DNA of 47,051 nucleotides from an uncultured Desulfuromonadales bacterium (lineage in GTDB: Bacteria; Desulfobacterota; Desulfuromonadia; Desulfuromonadales; Geopsychrobacteraceae), in contig CAMYNR010000102.1 in NCBI GenBank assembly GCA_947259715.1, positions 1-47,051 of the forward strand, in the 5' to 3' direction. The position numbers and the translations under genes were made by a program. Positions 8,160 through 16,616 of the stretch are shown one piece after another. Under the pieces are notes generated by a model that had not been told where the DNA came from, searched no databases, and saw only the letters and a list, made by a program, of their open reading frames with translations. Each line of letters begins with the position of its first letter. The stretch's first letter is position 1.

Positions 8160-9335
8160 ATGTTTTTTCCGATTGCTGATACCCCCAATCCTCCGGGCCG
8201 GCCCCTGATCACCTGGGCCCTGGTGGGGATGAATATCGCCGTCTATCTGCTGGTCAGCTTGCCGGCGACCATGGCTGCTGTGGACCTCAACGATCCCCTG
8301 CTGTTTGAGTACCTGCGCGTGCTCGGCTTGCGGGGGCCGATCAGTGCGCGCGAGATTTATGAAAACATCTCGGCTTACGACCTGCTGGTGTTCGACTATG
8401 GTTTTCGTCCGGGCGATTTTTCCCTGGTCGCTCTGTTCAGTTCGATGTTTCTGCACGGTGGTCTCATGCACCTGGCGGGGAACATGCTGTTTCTGTTTAT
8501 TTTTGGCGACAATGTCGAGAACCGACTCGGCAGAATGCGCTTTCTGGCGGTTTATCTGGGCTGCGGGGTCATCGCAACGCTGTTTTTCGCCCTCTTCGTG
8601 CCCGAATCCCAGGTTCCCCTGATCGGTGCTTCGGGGGCGATCTCGGGCGTCCTGGGTTGCTATTTCCTCTGGTTCCCGCGCAATCGGGTGCGCTGTTTTT
8701 TATTTCTGTTTCCGATCCTGATGACCAGCGTTTATCTCTCGGCCCGGCTGGTACTGGGATTTTATCTGCTCATCGACAACATCCTGCCGTTTTTGTTTAC
8801 TGCCACCTCCGGTAGCGGCGTCGCTCATGGAGCGCATATCGGCGGCTTCCTTGGCGGTCTGGCGATCGCCTGGGGGCTGGATCAATATTATCAGCAGCGC
8901 AGATTCTGGCAGCGCCCCGTGAAGCCGCGGCCCGCCAACCTGAACTCCCTGCAGCAGATCTGTCCGGCGGTCAGCCAGGGGGATATCGAAGGCGCGAGTG
9001 GCTGTTTCCTGGCCCTGAACGATCCTGCCGAGCGCTTACAGGTTGATTCTAACGCTGTGCTGGCGATCGGTCAGTTTTTGCTCGAGAAGCGGCGCTATCA
9101 GGATGCGCTGCGGGTTTTTCGCCGGTTTGTCGCCGAGCGGCCGAACGATAAGTTGATCGATCAGGCTTATTTGGGAGCTGGAAAGGCGCTACTGGCACAG
9201 CCGCGCTATCTGACCAGCGCCTACCAATACTTTCTGTCAGCCCTCGACCTGGCGCGAAGCGAACAGCTGGCCGCCGAGGCGAAATCACAGTTGCGCACTA
9301 TCGAACAACTCCGAGGGGGAAACAAGGGGTTATAA
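8160..9335 (+). CDS. rhomboid family intramembrane serine protease with C-terminal helical repeats
   Basis: 391 residues. Six or seven membrane segments span about residues 15-240. Catalytic features are visible: HLAGN (His104, Asn108) in TM2, GASGAISG with nucleophile Ser158, and HGAHIGGFLGG with catalytic His226. The PLITWALVGMNIAVYLLV start and an L1 loop of ordinary length fit the common bacterial class. Residues 255-391 form a soluble helical region with a TPR-like pattern (FLLEKRRYQDALRVFRRFV, then AYLGAGKALLAQPRYLTSAYQYFLSALDLA), perhaps for substrate or partner binding. Rhomboids cleave transmembrane substrates within the inner membrane. The radical SAM gene starts 3 bp after its stop, so the two are cotranscribed. 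Confidence 0.92.
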   Translation: MFFPIADTPNPPGRPLITWALVGMNIAVYLLVSLPATMAAVDLNDPLLFEYLRVLGLRGPISAREIYENISAYDLLVFDYGFRPGDFSLVALFSSMFLHGGLMHLAGNMLFLFIFGDNVENRLGRMRFLAVYLGCGVIATLFFALFVPESQVPLIGASGAISGVLGCYFLWFPRNRVRCFLFLFPILMTSVYLSARLVLGFYLLIDNILPFLFTATSGSGVAHGAHIGGFLGGLAIAWGLDQYYQQRRFWQRPVKPRPANLNSLQQICPAVSQGDIEGASGCFLALNDPAERLQVDSNAVLAIGQFLLEKRRYQDALRVFRRFVAERPNDKLIDQAYLGAGKALLAQPRYLTSAYQYFLSALDLARSEQLAAEAKSQLRTIEQLRGGNKGL

Positions 9336-9338
9336 GAG

Positions 9339-10226
9339 ATGTACTATTTCGATTATGTTGAGCCGGTGTTCCGGCCACCTTCAGAAGCCAGATCGCTGAT
9401 TTTCCAGATTACCATCGGTTGCAGCCAGAACAGCTGTCGCTTTTGCGGCATGTATAAGATGAAACGGTTTCAAGTCCGTTCCGTGGCGGAAATTGCCGAG
9501 GAAATTGGTCGTGTGCCTGCTGCGTTGCGGCAGCGTTATCAGCGGATCTTTCTTGCTGATGGCGATGCTTTGGTCTATCCGCAGCAAGGGCTGCGGGAAA
9601 TCCTGGACCTGCTGGCAGAAAATTTTCCCAATCTGACCCGGGTCGGCGCCTATACCTCGCCGAACAGTCTGGCCAGCAAGACGGTTGAGGAGCTGGCCGA
9701 GCTGAAGGCGCGCAAATTGCGCATCCTCTACTTCGGTCTTGAATCGGGAGATGCTGCGACTTTGGGATTGGTCAACAAGGGGTTTTCTCCAGAGCGGATG
9801 CTGGAACTGTGCCGCACTGCCCAGGCTGCTGGAATGAAGCTTTCTGTGACCGCCATTCTCGGCTTGGCCGGCCGGGCGCGCAGCGCTGAGCATGCGGCAG
9901 CGACTGCTGAATGGATCAACCAGCTGTCACCGGAGTATTTTTCCCTGCTGACCATGTTCCGCCGGCATAATGACGATTACTTCGAACAGATCGAGCCATT
10001 GAGCAACGGAGAAATCATCCAGGAGGCGTTGGCGATTGTCCGGCAACTGCGGCCACAGAAAACCATTTTGCGCTCCAATCATGTCTCAAACCTGCTGCAT
10101 CTCTCCGGAAGCTACCCCAAGGATCGGGAAAAGATCATAGCCCAGGCCGAATCAGCCCTGGAGCAGGCGCAGCGACAGCCGGACTGGTTCAATCTGGTTC
10201 CCGATTACGAGGAAGATTATTTCTGA
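9339..10226 (+). CDS. radical SAM protein of unknown specificity
   Basis: 295 residues. The cluster-binding motif is CSQNSCRFC (CX5CX2C) near residues 29-37, a spacing that departs from the classic CX3CX2C. It is followed by LADGDALVYP (SAM-binding strand), GAYTSPNSLA, LRILYFGLESGD and TAILGLAGRA, all typical of the Elp3/MiaB-like radical SAM barrel. There is no TRAM, B12-binding or SPASM domain. Relatives in anaerobes are annotated only as radical SAM proteins, and I cannot assign a substrate. The gene follows the rhomboid gene by 3 bp. The region after it (10227-10466) shows only a short GCACTccAGTGC hairpin and presumably the histidine-kinase promoter. Confidence 0.88.
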   Translation: MYYFDYVEPVFRPPSEARSLIFQITIGCSQNSCRFCGMYKMKRFQVRSVAEIAEEIGRVPAALRQRYQRIFLADGDALVYPQQGLREILDLLAENFPNLTRVGAYTSPNSLASKTVEELAELKARKLRILYFGLESGDAATLGLVNKGFSPERMLELCRTAQAAGMKLSVTAILGLAGRARSAEHAAATAEWINQLSPEYFSLLTMFRRHNDDYFEQIEPLSNGEIIQEALAIVRQLRPQKTILRSNHVSNLLHLSGSYPKDREKIIAQAESALEQAQRQPDWFNLVPDYEEDYF

Positions 10227-10466
10227 GCACTCCAGTGCGCTATAGGAACTGTTGCCGCTGGAAAAAAGCCCGACTTTTACTTAATTGCAGGCGTCGCGGG
10301 CAGTGCTCCTCTCTTGCCTGACTAATTTCGTCTGCTAAAGTTTATGCTTTTGGCTATGCACTGCGCTCAACCAATCTGAACCCGGTCCCTGACCAGTGGA
10401 GCGAAGAGCATATCCCGATATATTTTTAAGTTGTTTCAAACTGTAAGCCGGCTGCCAAGGGGGACA

Positions 10467-11897
10467 ATGAAGTCGTCATTTGTGCACAGATTGAATAATC
10501 CCGCTGGTAAGGTTGCTTTTCTCTATGGCCTGGTCGGAATTCTCTGGATTCTTTTCTCAGATCAGATTGTTGCGGTTTTTATTCAGGACCCCGAACAGAT
10601 AACTTTTATCCAGACCGGGAAGGGGTTTTTGTATGTCCTGGTGACCGCTTTGTTGGTGTATTACCTGGTGAAGACCTTTGCCGGTGAACGCTCGCTGGCG
10701 GATGAAAAATTACACCGCAACGAAAAGCTCTATCGCGATTTTGTCGAGCGATCGGATGACCTGGTTTCGCAGGTCAACGAGCAGGGTATTTTCACTTATG
10801 TGAATGCCCGTTCGCAGATGGTTTTCGGCTTGCCTCCAGAAGAATGCCTTGGCCTGTGCGCCTTTGATTTTATTCACCCGGAGGACCGCGAAAGAGCCGA
10901 GGGGAAATTGCATCAGGCTCTGCAGCAAGGTTTAACCAGTATTGAATTTGAAAATCGTCAGATGAGTCGGCAGGGAACCCTGACCTGGGTGCTCTGGTCG
11001 ACCAATATTCACTATCGTCAGGATGGTTCGGTTGAGTCGATCAACAGTATCGGGCATGACATTACCCAGCGAAAACAGTTGGAGGAAATGCTCATTCATA
11101 ATGAGAAGATGATCTCCATCGGCAGCCTGGCTGCCGGCATGGCCCACGAAATTAATAATCCCATCGCAGGGGTCGTGCAGAATGCTCAGGTTCTGCAAAG
11201 GCGGCTGAATGTTGATTCGCCAAAAAGCCAGCGTCTGGCGCACGATTTCAATCTGTTGCAGGAAGGTCTGAAAAGCTACTATGAGAAGCTGGAACTGGGC
11301 ATTTTGGCGCAAAATATTCGTGACCAAGGCAACCGCGTCGGTCAGATCGTCGCCGACATCCTCGACTTCAGTCGCTACAAAGTTCTGAGCCCGATCCCAA
11401 CCGATATTTGCGAGCTGCTCAATCAGAGCGTTGAGCTGGCCTCCAAGGAGTTCGACCTTTCAGCCAACTACGATTTTCGCTCGATCCGTATTGTTTATGA
11501 GTATTCAAATGAACTGCCGCCGCTGGTTTGCGACCGCTCGCGGATGCAGCAGGTCTTTATCAATCTGCTACGAAACGGCGCGCATGCCATGCTGACCTGG
11601 CCTCAGCCAGACCGGCAGCCAACCTTTTTCCTGCGGGTTCGTCTGGTTGAGGATTTCTGTGAGGTTCAGATCGAAGACAATGGCATCGGCATGGATGAGG
11701 AGACCTGCCGGCGGATTTTTGAGCCATTTTTTACCACCAAAGAGGTGGGTCAGGGAACCGGCCTGGGGATGTTTGTTGCCTATTTTATTGTTGTTGAACA
11801 TCACGGCGGAAAGCTCATGGTCAGCTCCACGCCGGGCGAGGGGAGTTGCTTCATCATCCGTTTGCCGCTGAAGGCGCCGGAAAGGAAAGTTGCCTGA
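10467..11897 (+). CDS. membrane-bound PAS sensor histidine kinase
   Basis: 476 residues. The ATG at 10467 follows AAGGGGG closely; the frame is open to a TTG at 10431. Two membrane segments near the N-terminus (about 15-37 and 53-72) enclose a very short periplasmic loop, so sensing is probably cytoplasmic or within the membrane. A PAS domain follows (about 88-200; DFVERSDDLVSQVNEQGIFTY, then ENRQMSRQGTLTWVLWSTN). The HisKA motif is AAGMAHEINNPIAGV, with the phospho-acceptor His in AHEINNP. The ATPase domain has the N box FINLLRNGAHAM, G1 DNGIGM and G2 GTGLGM. No response regulator or effector gene adjoins, so it is an orphan kinase. A long palindromic terminator lies between it and the convergent acetate kinase gene. 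Confidence 0.93.
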   Translation: MKSSFVHRLNNPAGKVAFLYGLVGILWILFSDQIVAVFIQDPEQITFIQTGKGFLYVLVTALLVYYLVKTFAGERSLADEKLHRNEKLYRDFVERSDDLVSQVNEQGIFTYVNARSQMVFGLPPEECLGLCAFDFIHPEDRERAEGKLHQALQQGLTSIEFENRQMSRQGTLTWVLWSTNIHYRQDGSVESINSIGHDITQRKQLEEMLIHNEKMISIGSLAAGMAHEINNPIAGVVQNAQVLQRRLNVDSPKSQRLAHDFNLLQEGLKSYYEKLELGILAQNIRDQGNRVGQIVADILDFSRYKVLSPIPTDICELLNQSVELASKEFDLSANYDFRSIRIVYEYSNELPPLVCDRSRMQQVFINLLRNGAHAMLTWPQPDRQPTFFLRVRLVEDFCEVQIEDNGIGMDEETCRRIFEPFFTTKEVGQGTGLGMFVAYFIVVEHHGGKLMVSSTPGEGSCFIIRLPLKAPERKVA

Positions 11898-11948
11898 ACT
11901 GGGGGAAAGTAATGGATTTCTCTTGGGGGCTAACCACTAAGAAAACTC

Positions 11949-11984
11949 AAAGCCGGCCGGCAGGAGCTCCTGTCGGCCGGCTTT
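11949..11984. terminator. bidirectional terminator between histidine kinase and acetate kinase
   Basis: A 36-bp palindrome runs from AAAGCCGGCC to GGCCGGCTTT with one mismatch in 18 pairs. It starts 51 bp after the kinase stop and ends 21 bp before the ackA stop, so it can end both convergent transcripts. Confidence 0.75.
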
Positions 11985-12005
11985 GGGTCAGGGATGTGGC
12001 TGACC

Positions 12006-13271
12006 TCAGGTCCGCTGAAAGGTACTGTCAGCGAAGGAATAGGTGAAGTTCATGTGGTCGGTGTAGGTTTCCTCAAGAATCGCGACCACATCCTCGGTAA
12101 AGACCAGCTCTTCGTCGGTGGGAATGACGAAAACTTTCACCGGTGAGTCAGGCGTGGTGATCATGGTCTCTTTTTTCCGGGTCATGGTGTTGCGGTTCTT
12201 CTCTTTGTCGAGAATAATCCCGATGTGGCTCAAGTTTTCCAGGGCTTTCTCACGGATCAGCCAACCCATCTCGCCGACGCCGGCAGTAAAAACCACCGCA
12301 TCGAGCCGGCCGAGCACGGCGCAGTAAGAGCCGATATATTTCTTCAGCCGGTAGCCTTCCATCTCCAGGGCCAGGGCGGCACGGTCATTACCCGCTTCCG
12401 CCGCCTCGATCACGTCGCGGCGGTCGGTAAACTCGCCAGTGACCCCGAGGACCCCGGACTTCTTATTGAGGATGCTGTCGATCTCTTTCGGCGTGAGCCC
12501 TTCGCGTTCCATGACAAAGGCCGGAATCGCCGGATCGATATCGCCGCAGCGGGTTCCCATGATCGCCCCTTCCAGCGGGGTCAGGCCCATCGAGGTATCG
12601 ACGGAGACGCCATTTTTGATTGCTGTGTGGGAGACGCCGTTGCCGATATGCATGGTGATGATATTGCAATCTTTTGGCGCTTTGCCAAGCAGAACCGCAG
12701 CCCGCTTGGAGACGTAGAGGTGGCTGGTACCGTGGAAACCATAGCGGCGGACACCATGCTTTTCATACCATTCCTGGGGAACCGGGTAGGTGAAGGCATG
12801 TTCCGGCATGGTCTGGTGGAAAGCGGTGTCGAAGATGGCGATATGCGGCACATCCGGCAGGTTCGCCTGGGCCGCTTCGATCCCGGAAATGTTCGGCGGA
12901 TTATGCAGCGGCGCCAGATGCTGTACATCCTTGATCGCCTGCAGAACCTCATCGTTGATCATCACCGAGCGGGTGAATTTTTCGCCTCCATGCACCACCC
13001 GGTGGCCGACCGCAGAAATCTGGCTCATATCTTCGACGACACCATATTCCTTGCTGGTCAGAACTTTAACGATCAGGTGGACGGCGGTTTTGTGGTCGGG
13101 GCACTCATATTCTTCGCGGTAGGTTTCCCGGCCGGGGACTTCATGGATGATGTAGGAATCACCGATGGTGACCCGCTCGACCATCCCTTTGGCGATGACC
13201 TCTTTTTTCTTCCAGTCATAGAGCTGGTATTTAACCGATGAACTGCCGCAATTCAGTGCAAGAATATCCAT
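12006..13271 (-). CDS. ackA: acetate kinase
   Basis: 421 residues, slightly longer than the usual 400. It starts MDILALNCGSSSVKYQLYDW, the ASKHA-family phosphate-binding strand. It also has GHRVVHGGEKF, FDTAFHQTMPEHAFTYP and RRYGFHGTSHLYVS (substrate-binding and catalytic region), HIGNGVSHTAIKNG, SMGLTPLEGAIMGTRCGDIDP, and the adenosine-site VFTAGVGEMG. It interconverts acetate plus ATP and acetyl phosphate plus ADP in the cytoplasm. In acetate-oxidising Desulfuromonadales this is the entry step for acetate activation with Pta; in fermenters it makes ATP. No pta gene is in the window. GGAGGAACC lies 5-9 nt before the ATG. The gene diverges from the ferredoxin gene across a 297-bp gap that must hold both promoters. 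Confidence 0.97.
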   Translation of the reverse strand: MDILALNCGSSSVKYQLYDWKKKEVIAKGMVERVTIGDSYIIHEVPGRETYREEYECPDHKTAVHLIVKVLTSKEYGVVEDMSQISAVGHRVVHGGEKFTRSVMINDEVLQAIKDVQHLAPLHNPPNISGIEAAQANLPDVPHIAIFDTAFHQTMPEHAFTYPVPQEWYEKHGVRRYGFHGTSHLYVSKRAAVLLGKAPKDCNIITMHIGNGVSHTAIKNGVSVDTSMGLTPLEGAIMGTRCGDIDPAIPAFVMEREGLTPKEIDSILNKKSGVLGVTGEFTDRRDVIEAAEAGNDRAALALEMEGYRLKKYIGSYCAVLGRLDAVVFTAGVGEMGWLIREKALENLSHIGIILDKEKNRNTMTRKKETMITTPDSPVKVFVIPTDEELVFTEDVVAILEETYTDHMNFTYSFADSTFQRT

Positions 13272-13381
13272 AGTTTGGTTCCTCCGAAAAAAATGATTCC
13301 AGATCTTAGAATCTTTAGGGAAATAAAATAATGTTTTATTGTTGCTTGAATGTTCGATGTAATCTTTGGAAATATAGCAAA

Positions 13382-13439
13382 AAACCCTGCGCTGTAAAGG
13401 GTTTGCTGAATAAAAATGTTCTACAGGCTAGCGTAGAAC
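13382..13439. other. two small inverted repeats in the ackA-ferredoxin divergent gap
   Basis: AAACCCT at 13382-13388 pairs with AGGGTTT at 13398-13404. GTTCTAC at 13418-13424 pairs with GTAGAAC at 13433-13439. A third hairpin, GGCATC/GATGCC, lies at 13517-13536, just before the ferredoxin ribosome binding site. These could be operators or leader hairpins; no known regulator site was recognised. Otherwise the gap 13272-13568 shows no gene. Confidence 0.4.
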
Positions 13440-13568
13440 CGGTCTGGTTGGCAAGGCTTTTCTAGGGGCTGGACAGGCGCTTGAAGATCGGTTAAAGTGT
13501 CCCCGACTTTGTCAACGGCATCTTTGGGTTGATGCCACATATCTCACGGTTTTGAGGAGGAAAGAACA

Positions 13569-13739
13569 ATGGCTTACGCAATTTCTGAAGAATGTATCGC
13601 TTGTGGCGCTTGTGTGGATTCCTGTCCTGTTGGCGCTATCGCTGAAGGCGACCCGATCTACGTGATCGACGCTGGCACCTGCACCGACTGCGCTGCTTGC
13701 GTGGACACCTGCCCGGTGACTGCAATCGCCGAAGCCTGA
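13569..13739 (+). CDS. clostridial-type 2[4Fe-4S] ferredoxin
   Basis: 56 residues, full length for this family. Two CX2CX2CX3CP motifs are present: CIACGACVDSCP (residues 9-20) and CTDCAACVDTCP (about 38-49), each followed by a VGAI or VTAI turn. It binds two low-potential [4Fe-4S] clusters and carries electrons in the cytoplasm, for example from pyruvate or 2-oxoglutarate:ferredoxin oxidoreductase. The strong ribosome binding site GAGGAGG about 8 nt before the ATG, the very regular codon choice and a strong terminator just after the gene indicate a highly expressed, single-gene transcript. A close relative lies at 19189-19362. Confidence 0.95.
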   Translation: MAYAISEECIACGACVDSCPVGAIAEGDPIYVIDAGTCTDCAACVDTCPVTAIAEA

Positions 13740-13762
13740 TTCAGGCCAGGTTTGAATGCTGG

Positions 13763-13799
13763 AAAAAGACGGTGGCTTGTTAGTCACCGTCTTTTTTTA
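13763..13799 (+). terminator. intrinsic terminator of the ferredoxin gene
   Basis: AAAAAGACGGTG and CACCGTCTTTTTTT form a hairpin with a 10-nt loop and a T run, 24 bp after the ferredoxin stop codon. In the other direction it could also serve transcripts arriving leftward. Confidence 0.88.
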
Positions 13800-13848
13800 T
13801 GGTTCTGTGCCCTGTTATGTAACTTGATGGCTGCAGCGCTACCGGCGT

Positions 13849-14985
13849 TTACTTGGCCGCCGGCTGGGATGAGGTCACATCGACGCTGAATTCCGAAAGA
13901 CTTTTCGGCAGGTTGCGAAAGACGATTGCGAAGGGGATGGTCTGACCGGTGTTGACATTCATGTTGCTCAGCGATTGGCCGAACTGGTTGCTCATCAGCT
14001 CTTCGATCTTGCTGTAAGGCAGAGAGCGAAGCTCTTCGTCGCTGATGGGATTGCCGGCGAAGATGGTTTTTTGCAGCAGCGGTTTGCCTTCCGCGTCAAA
14101 AATAACGCCCTTCACCTGAATTGAAGCGCGGGGCTCGGAAAATTCATTCAGAGCTTCGCCGCGAATCACAAACAGCTCCCCGGCTTCCTGATTGCTGATA
14201 AAGCTGCCTTCCAGGTTGTTCAAGACGATTTGACCACTTTTAACCGGCTGCTCTTGTTGTTGGCCGAAGAACTGCTGCAAGGCCTCCGGGCCATTCAGGT
14301 AGACCAGCACGCCAATCAGCAGCAGTGCACCGAGGACCAGTAGCAGCATGATTCGTAGTGGGCTGGATTTGGCTTTTGCCGAGGCCGGCATGGCCTCCGG
14401 TTCGTTCACCTCCGGTTCGTTCACCTCCGGTTCGTTCACCTCCGGTTCGTTCACCTCCGGTTCGGAGGCGAGGGTGAAACTCTCGGCGACTTTGGCCTTG
14501 GCATCTGCGGTTTCAGAGGAGAATTCTTCAGCGGTGGTTTCTGCCTGGGCGGTCAAGCCGGAAAGGTTATCCTCGCCAGTGTCGGTCGCAATGGCGAACT
14601 GCTCATCCTCTTGCGACTCTGCGGCACTGCTGAAGGAAAAGGTTTCTTCTGCTGGCTGCTCCTCTGGCGCCTCCTTTTCCACCCGAAACTGTTCGTAACT
14701 GAAGCCTTTATCAGTCTCTGGTTCCGCCTTTTGCGAAGAAGACTCAGTGCTGGTCTCGGCCGGCCCGTCCAAGGAGAAGCGTTCTTCCGCAGCGCTTGTT
14801 TCGGCGGTTGAGCTTGCCTGCCCAGGGGCTTCGGGGAAAATTGTCTGAGCGGTTGGCGTGCTGTCCGGCTTGGTTGCTTTAAACACCGTCCTGCAGCGGG
14901 CGCAGCGGACTTTGGCGCCGGAGTCGGGAATCCGCTCTGGATTAATGCGAAACTTCGTCGTGCATTCTGGGCAGACAATAACCAT
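13849..14985 (-). CDS. MJ0042 zinc-ribbon / DUF3426 membrane protein
   Basis: 378 residues. The N-terminus VIVCPECTTKFRINPERIPD followed by VRCARCRTVFKA is the MJ0042-type zinc ribbon with two CxxC pairs. A long acidic, low-complexity linker (about 45-210) contains an EPEVN pentapeptide repeated four times. One membrane segment (IMLLLVLGALLLIGVLVYL, about 212-232) leads to a C-terminal domain of DUF3426 type (GEALNEFSEPRASIQVKGVIFD, then NTGQTIPFAIVFRNLP), which should lie in the periplasm. Such proteins are common in Geobacter and Desulfuromonas relatives and have no proven function. It lies 60 bp downstream of hpt in the same orientation and may be cotranscribed with it. Confidence 0.88.
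   Translation of the reverse strand: MVIVCPECTTKFRINPERIPDSGAKVRCARCRTVFKATKPDSTPTAQTIFPEAPGQASSTAETSAAEERFSLDGPAETSTESSSQKAEPETDKGFSYEQFRVEKEAPEEQPAEETFSFSSAAESQEDEQFAIATDTGEDNLSGLTAQAETTAEEFSSETADAKAKVAESFTLASEPEVNEPEVNEPEVNEPEVNEPEAMPASAKAKSSPLRIMLLLVLGALLLIGVLVYLNGPEALQQFFGQQQEQPVKSGQIVLNNLEGSFISNQEAGELFVIRGEALNEFSEPRASIQVKGVIFDAEGKPLLQKTIFAGNPISDEELRSLPYSKIEELMSNQFGQSLSNMNVNTGQTIPFAIVFRNLPKSLSEFSVDVTSSQPAAK
14401..14460. repeat. four tandem 15-bp repeats inside the DUF3426 gene
   Basis: The unit TTCGTTCACCTCCGG occurs four times head to tail without a mismatch and encodes the EPEVN repeats on the minus strand. The exact match at DNA level points to recent expansion by slippage. The repeat is in frame, so copy-number change alters only linker length. 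Confidence 0.95.
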
Positions 14986-15045
14986 CAGATTCTCTCCTTT
15001 GGTTGGCTCAAAAAATGAGCCGGCAATGACACTACAAATGAAACC

Positions 15046-15573
15046 TCAGGCACCTTCTACCAGATAGATATCCGGCAGGTTACGATAGCGCTCATCATGG
15101 TCCAGGCCGTAGCCGATGATGAACCCGTCATCCATGCTGATGCCGACATAATCGGCCTCGATCTCGACCTCCCGGCGGGCACGCTTATCTATCAAGGTAC
15201 AGATCTTCAACGAGCGGGGCTGCTGCAAAAGCAATTTATTGTACAGACACTCCAGCGTATAGCCGCTGTCGACAATGTCTTCAATGATGATGACATCGCG
15301 ATCGCGGATCGGCATTTCCAGTTCTTTGCGGAACTCGATGATTCCAGAAGTCTGCGTGCCGGAGCCGTAACTGGCCAGGCGGACAAAGTCAACGACGCTC
15401 GGGGTCTGAATTTCCCGAATAAGATCGGCAATAAAAAGAAAGGAGCCTTTTAAAACACCAACCAGCATGATTTCCTGATTGCCGTAATCACGGCTGATCT
15501 CCTGACCGAGGCGTCTCACCTCCGCGGCAATTTTTTCTCTGGAGTAGAGGATTCTGCGGGTTTGTTCGGACAT
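15046..15573 (-). CDS. hpt: hypoxanthine phosphoribosyltransferase
   Basis: 175 residues, normal for bacterial HPRT. Visible parts are VGVLKGSFLFIADLIREI (PPi loop and hood approach), the flexible loop residues LASYGSGTQTSG, the PRPP-binding signature VIIIEDIVDSGYTL, and KICTLIDKRARREVEIEADYVG with the purine-binding IIGYGLDHDERYRNLPDI. It makes IMP (and often GMP) from free purine base and PRPP in the cytoplasm. The gene diverges from the DUF1573 gene; the 165-bp gap between them holds their promoters. Confidence 0.96.
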   Translation of the reverse strand: MSEQTRRILYSREKIAAEVRRLGQEISRDYGNQEIMLVGVLKGSFLFIADLIREIQTPSVVDFVRLASYGSGTQTSGIIEFRKELEMPIRDRDVIIIEDIVDSGYTLECLYNKLLLQQPRSLKICTLIDKRARREVEIEADYVGISMDDGFIIGYGLDHDERYRNLPDIYLVEGA

Positions 15574-15738
15574 CTGGATTTTCAGCTCCTCGCTGGAATA
15601 ATTGACAGCAACCTATAGCAGGAAAACCGCGCAGTTGTCAATTCTGCAGCGCTGTATACAGCCTGTTTCCTGCGCGATATTTGTGCTATTATTCGAAGCT
15701 GTTAAAATGTTGGCTGACATCGAAAGGATAGACCCATA

Positions 15739-16416
15739 ATGCGTATTGTTCTGTCGCTTATATTTCTCGTGATTTGCAGTTCCGTTGCCTTGGCTGCCCC
15801 CCAGTTGGTGGCTGAACAACTCAACTACGATTTTGGTGAAATTGTTCAGGGAGATCAGCTTGAATACACCTTCCGCTTCCGCAACGCCGGCGATGAGATC
15901 CTGCAGATCAGCAATGTGCGCAGCTCCTGTGGCTGCACTGCGGCGTTGCTGTCGGCACGGCGGATCGGTCCGGGTGAGATGGGCGAGCTGCAGGCCAGGT
16001 TTGACTCGACAAACTTTCGCGGCGCTGTGACCAAGACAATCACCATGGAGTCGAACGACCCGCAAACTCCAGAGCTGAGCTTCAGTCTTTTCGGACAGAT
16101 CAAGGCCGAGTTGCTAACGCAGCCGGAGCGGGTTCGCTGGGGTAGGGTCGTCGCTGGTAGCGCCCTGGAAACCGTCATTACCATTATCAACCAGGGACAA
16201 AGTGATGTTGCGCTGCAACCGGCAAGGGCGACCAGCCCCGAAATCAAAGTGACCTTAAGCAGCCTGCAGTTGCCCGCTGGCGGTCAGGTTGAACTGCTTG
16301 TCAGCGGTAGCCTGCCCGAAGGCAAATCCCGCATTGGCGGTTATGTCATTGTTCCGACCAGCCATTCCCAGGTTCCACAGTTGAGACTGCCGGTTTCTGC
16401 CCGGCTCGATGACTAG
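15739..16416 (+). CDS. secreted DUF1573 protein
   Basis: 225 residues. A signal peptide (IVLSLIFLVICSSVALA) is followed by two immunoglobulin-like repeats. The first has the DUF1573 signature: YDFGEIVQGDQLEYTFRFRN, then SSCGCTAALLS and TMESNDPQTPELSFSLFG. DUF1573 proteins are periplasmic or cell-surface and of unproven role; the conserved CGC pair may form a disulfide or bind metal. AAAGGATAG lies upstream of the ATG. The TAG stop codon falls at the left edge of a palindromic element (16415-16575), so the native C-terminus may have been set by that insertion. Confidence 0.88.
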   Translation: MRIVLSLIFLVICSSVALAAPQLVAEQLNYDFGEIVQGDQLEYTFRFRNAGDEILQISNVRSSCGCTAALLSARRIGPGEMGELQARFDSTNFRGAVTKTITMESNDPQTPELSFSLFGQIKAELLTQPERVRWGRVVAGSALETVITIINQGQSDVALQPARATSPEIKVTLSSLQLPAGGQVELLVSGSLPEGKSRIGGYVIVPTSHSQVPQLRLPVSARLDD

Positions 16417-16575
16417 TGTCCTGTGTGGTTAGTTCTTTTAAGTAATTCTGAGCAATTTTACTCGCTGGTGAGGCGCGTCGACACAGGCCTAGCCAAAGCT
16501 AAGCCGAGGAGGCGCAACATAGCCAGCGGGTAAAAGAGCCAGAATTAATAAATGGAATTAACCGCACGGGATACT
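16415..16575. repeat. 161-bp near-palindromic MITE-like element
   Basis: The sequence folds back on itself around AGCcaaaGCT (16491-16500). The arms match in blocks. On the left these are AGTGTCC, GTGTGGTTA, TAATTCTG, TTTTAC, CGCTGG, GGC and AGC. The right arm read in reverse complement gives AGTATCC, GTGCGGTTA, TAATTCTG, TTTTAC, CGCTGG, GGC and AGC, at nearly the same spacing. The outer flanks read CTAG on the left and CTAA on the right, a possible degenerate target duplication. It fills most of the gap between the DUF1573 and Rieske genes and encodes nothing. This is the structure of a non-autonomous inverted-repeat element; a transposase family was not identified. Confidence 0.7.
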
Positions 16576-16616
16576 AAAATGTTTTCTTGCATACAATTGC
16601 CCAAGGAGATTCTTTA

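Noticed and set aside
10320-10360. TAAAGTTT near the histidine kinase as a sigma-28 promoter
   Set aside because: No GCCGATAA-like -10 element at the expected distance.
12225-13241. 338-codon open frame antisense to acetate kinase
   Set aside because: It is the complementary-strand shadow of a well-conserved gene, without a ribosome binding site or recognisable domain.
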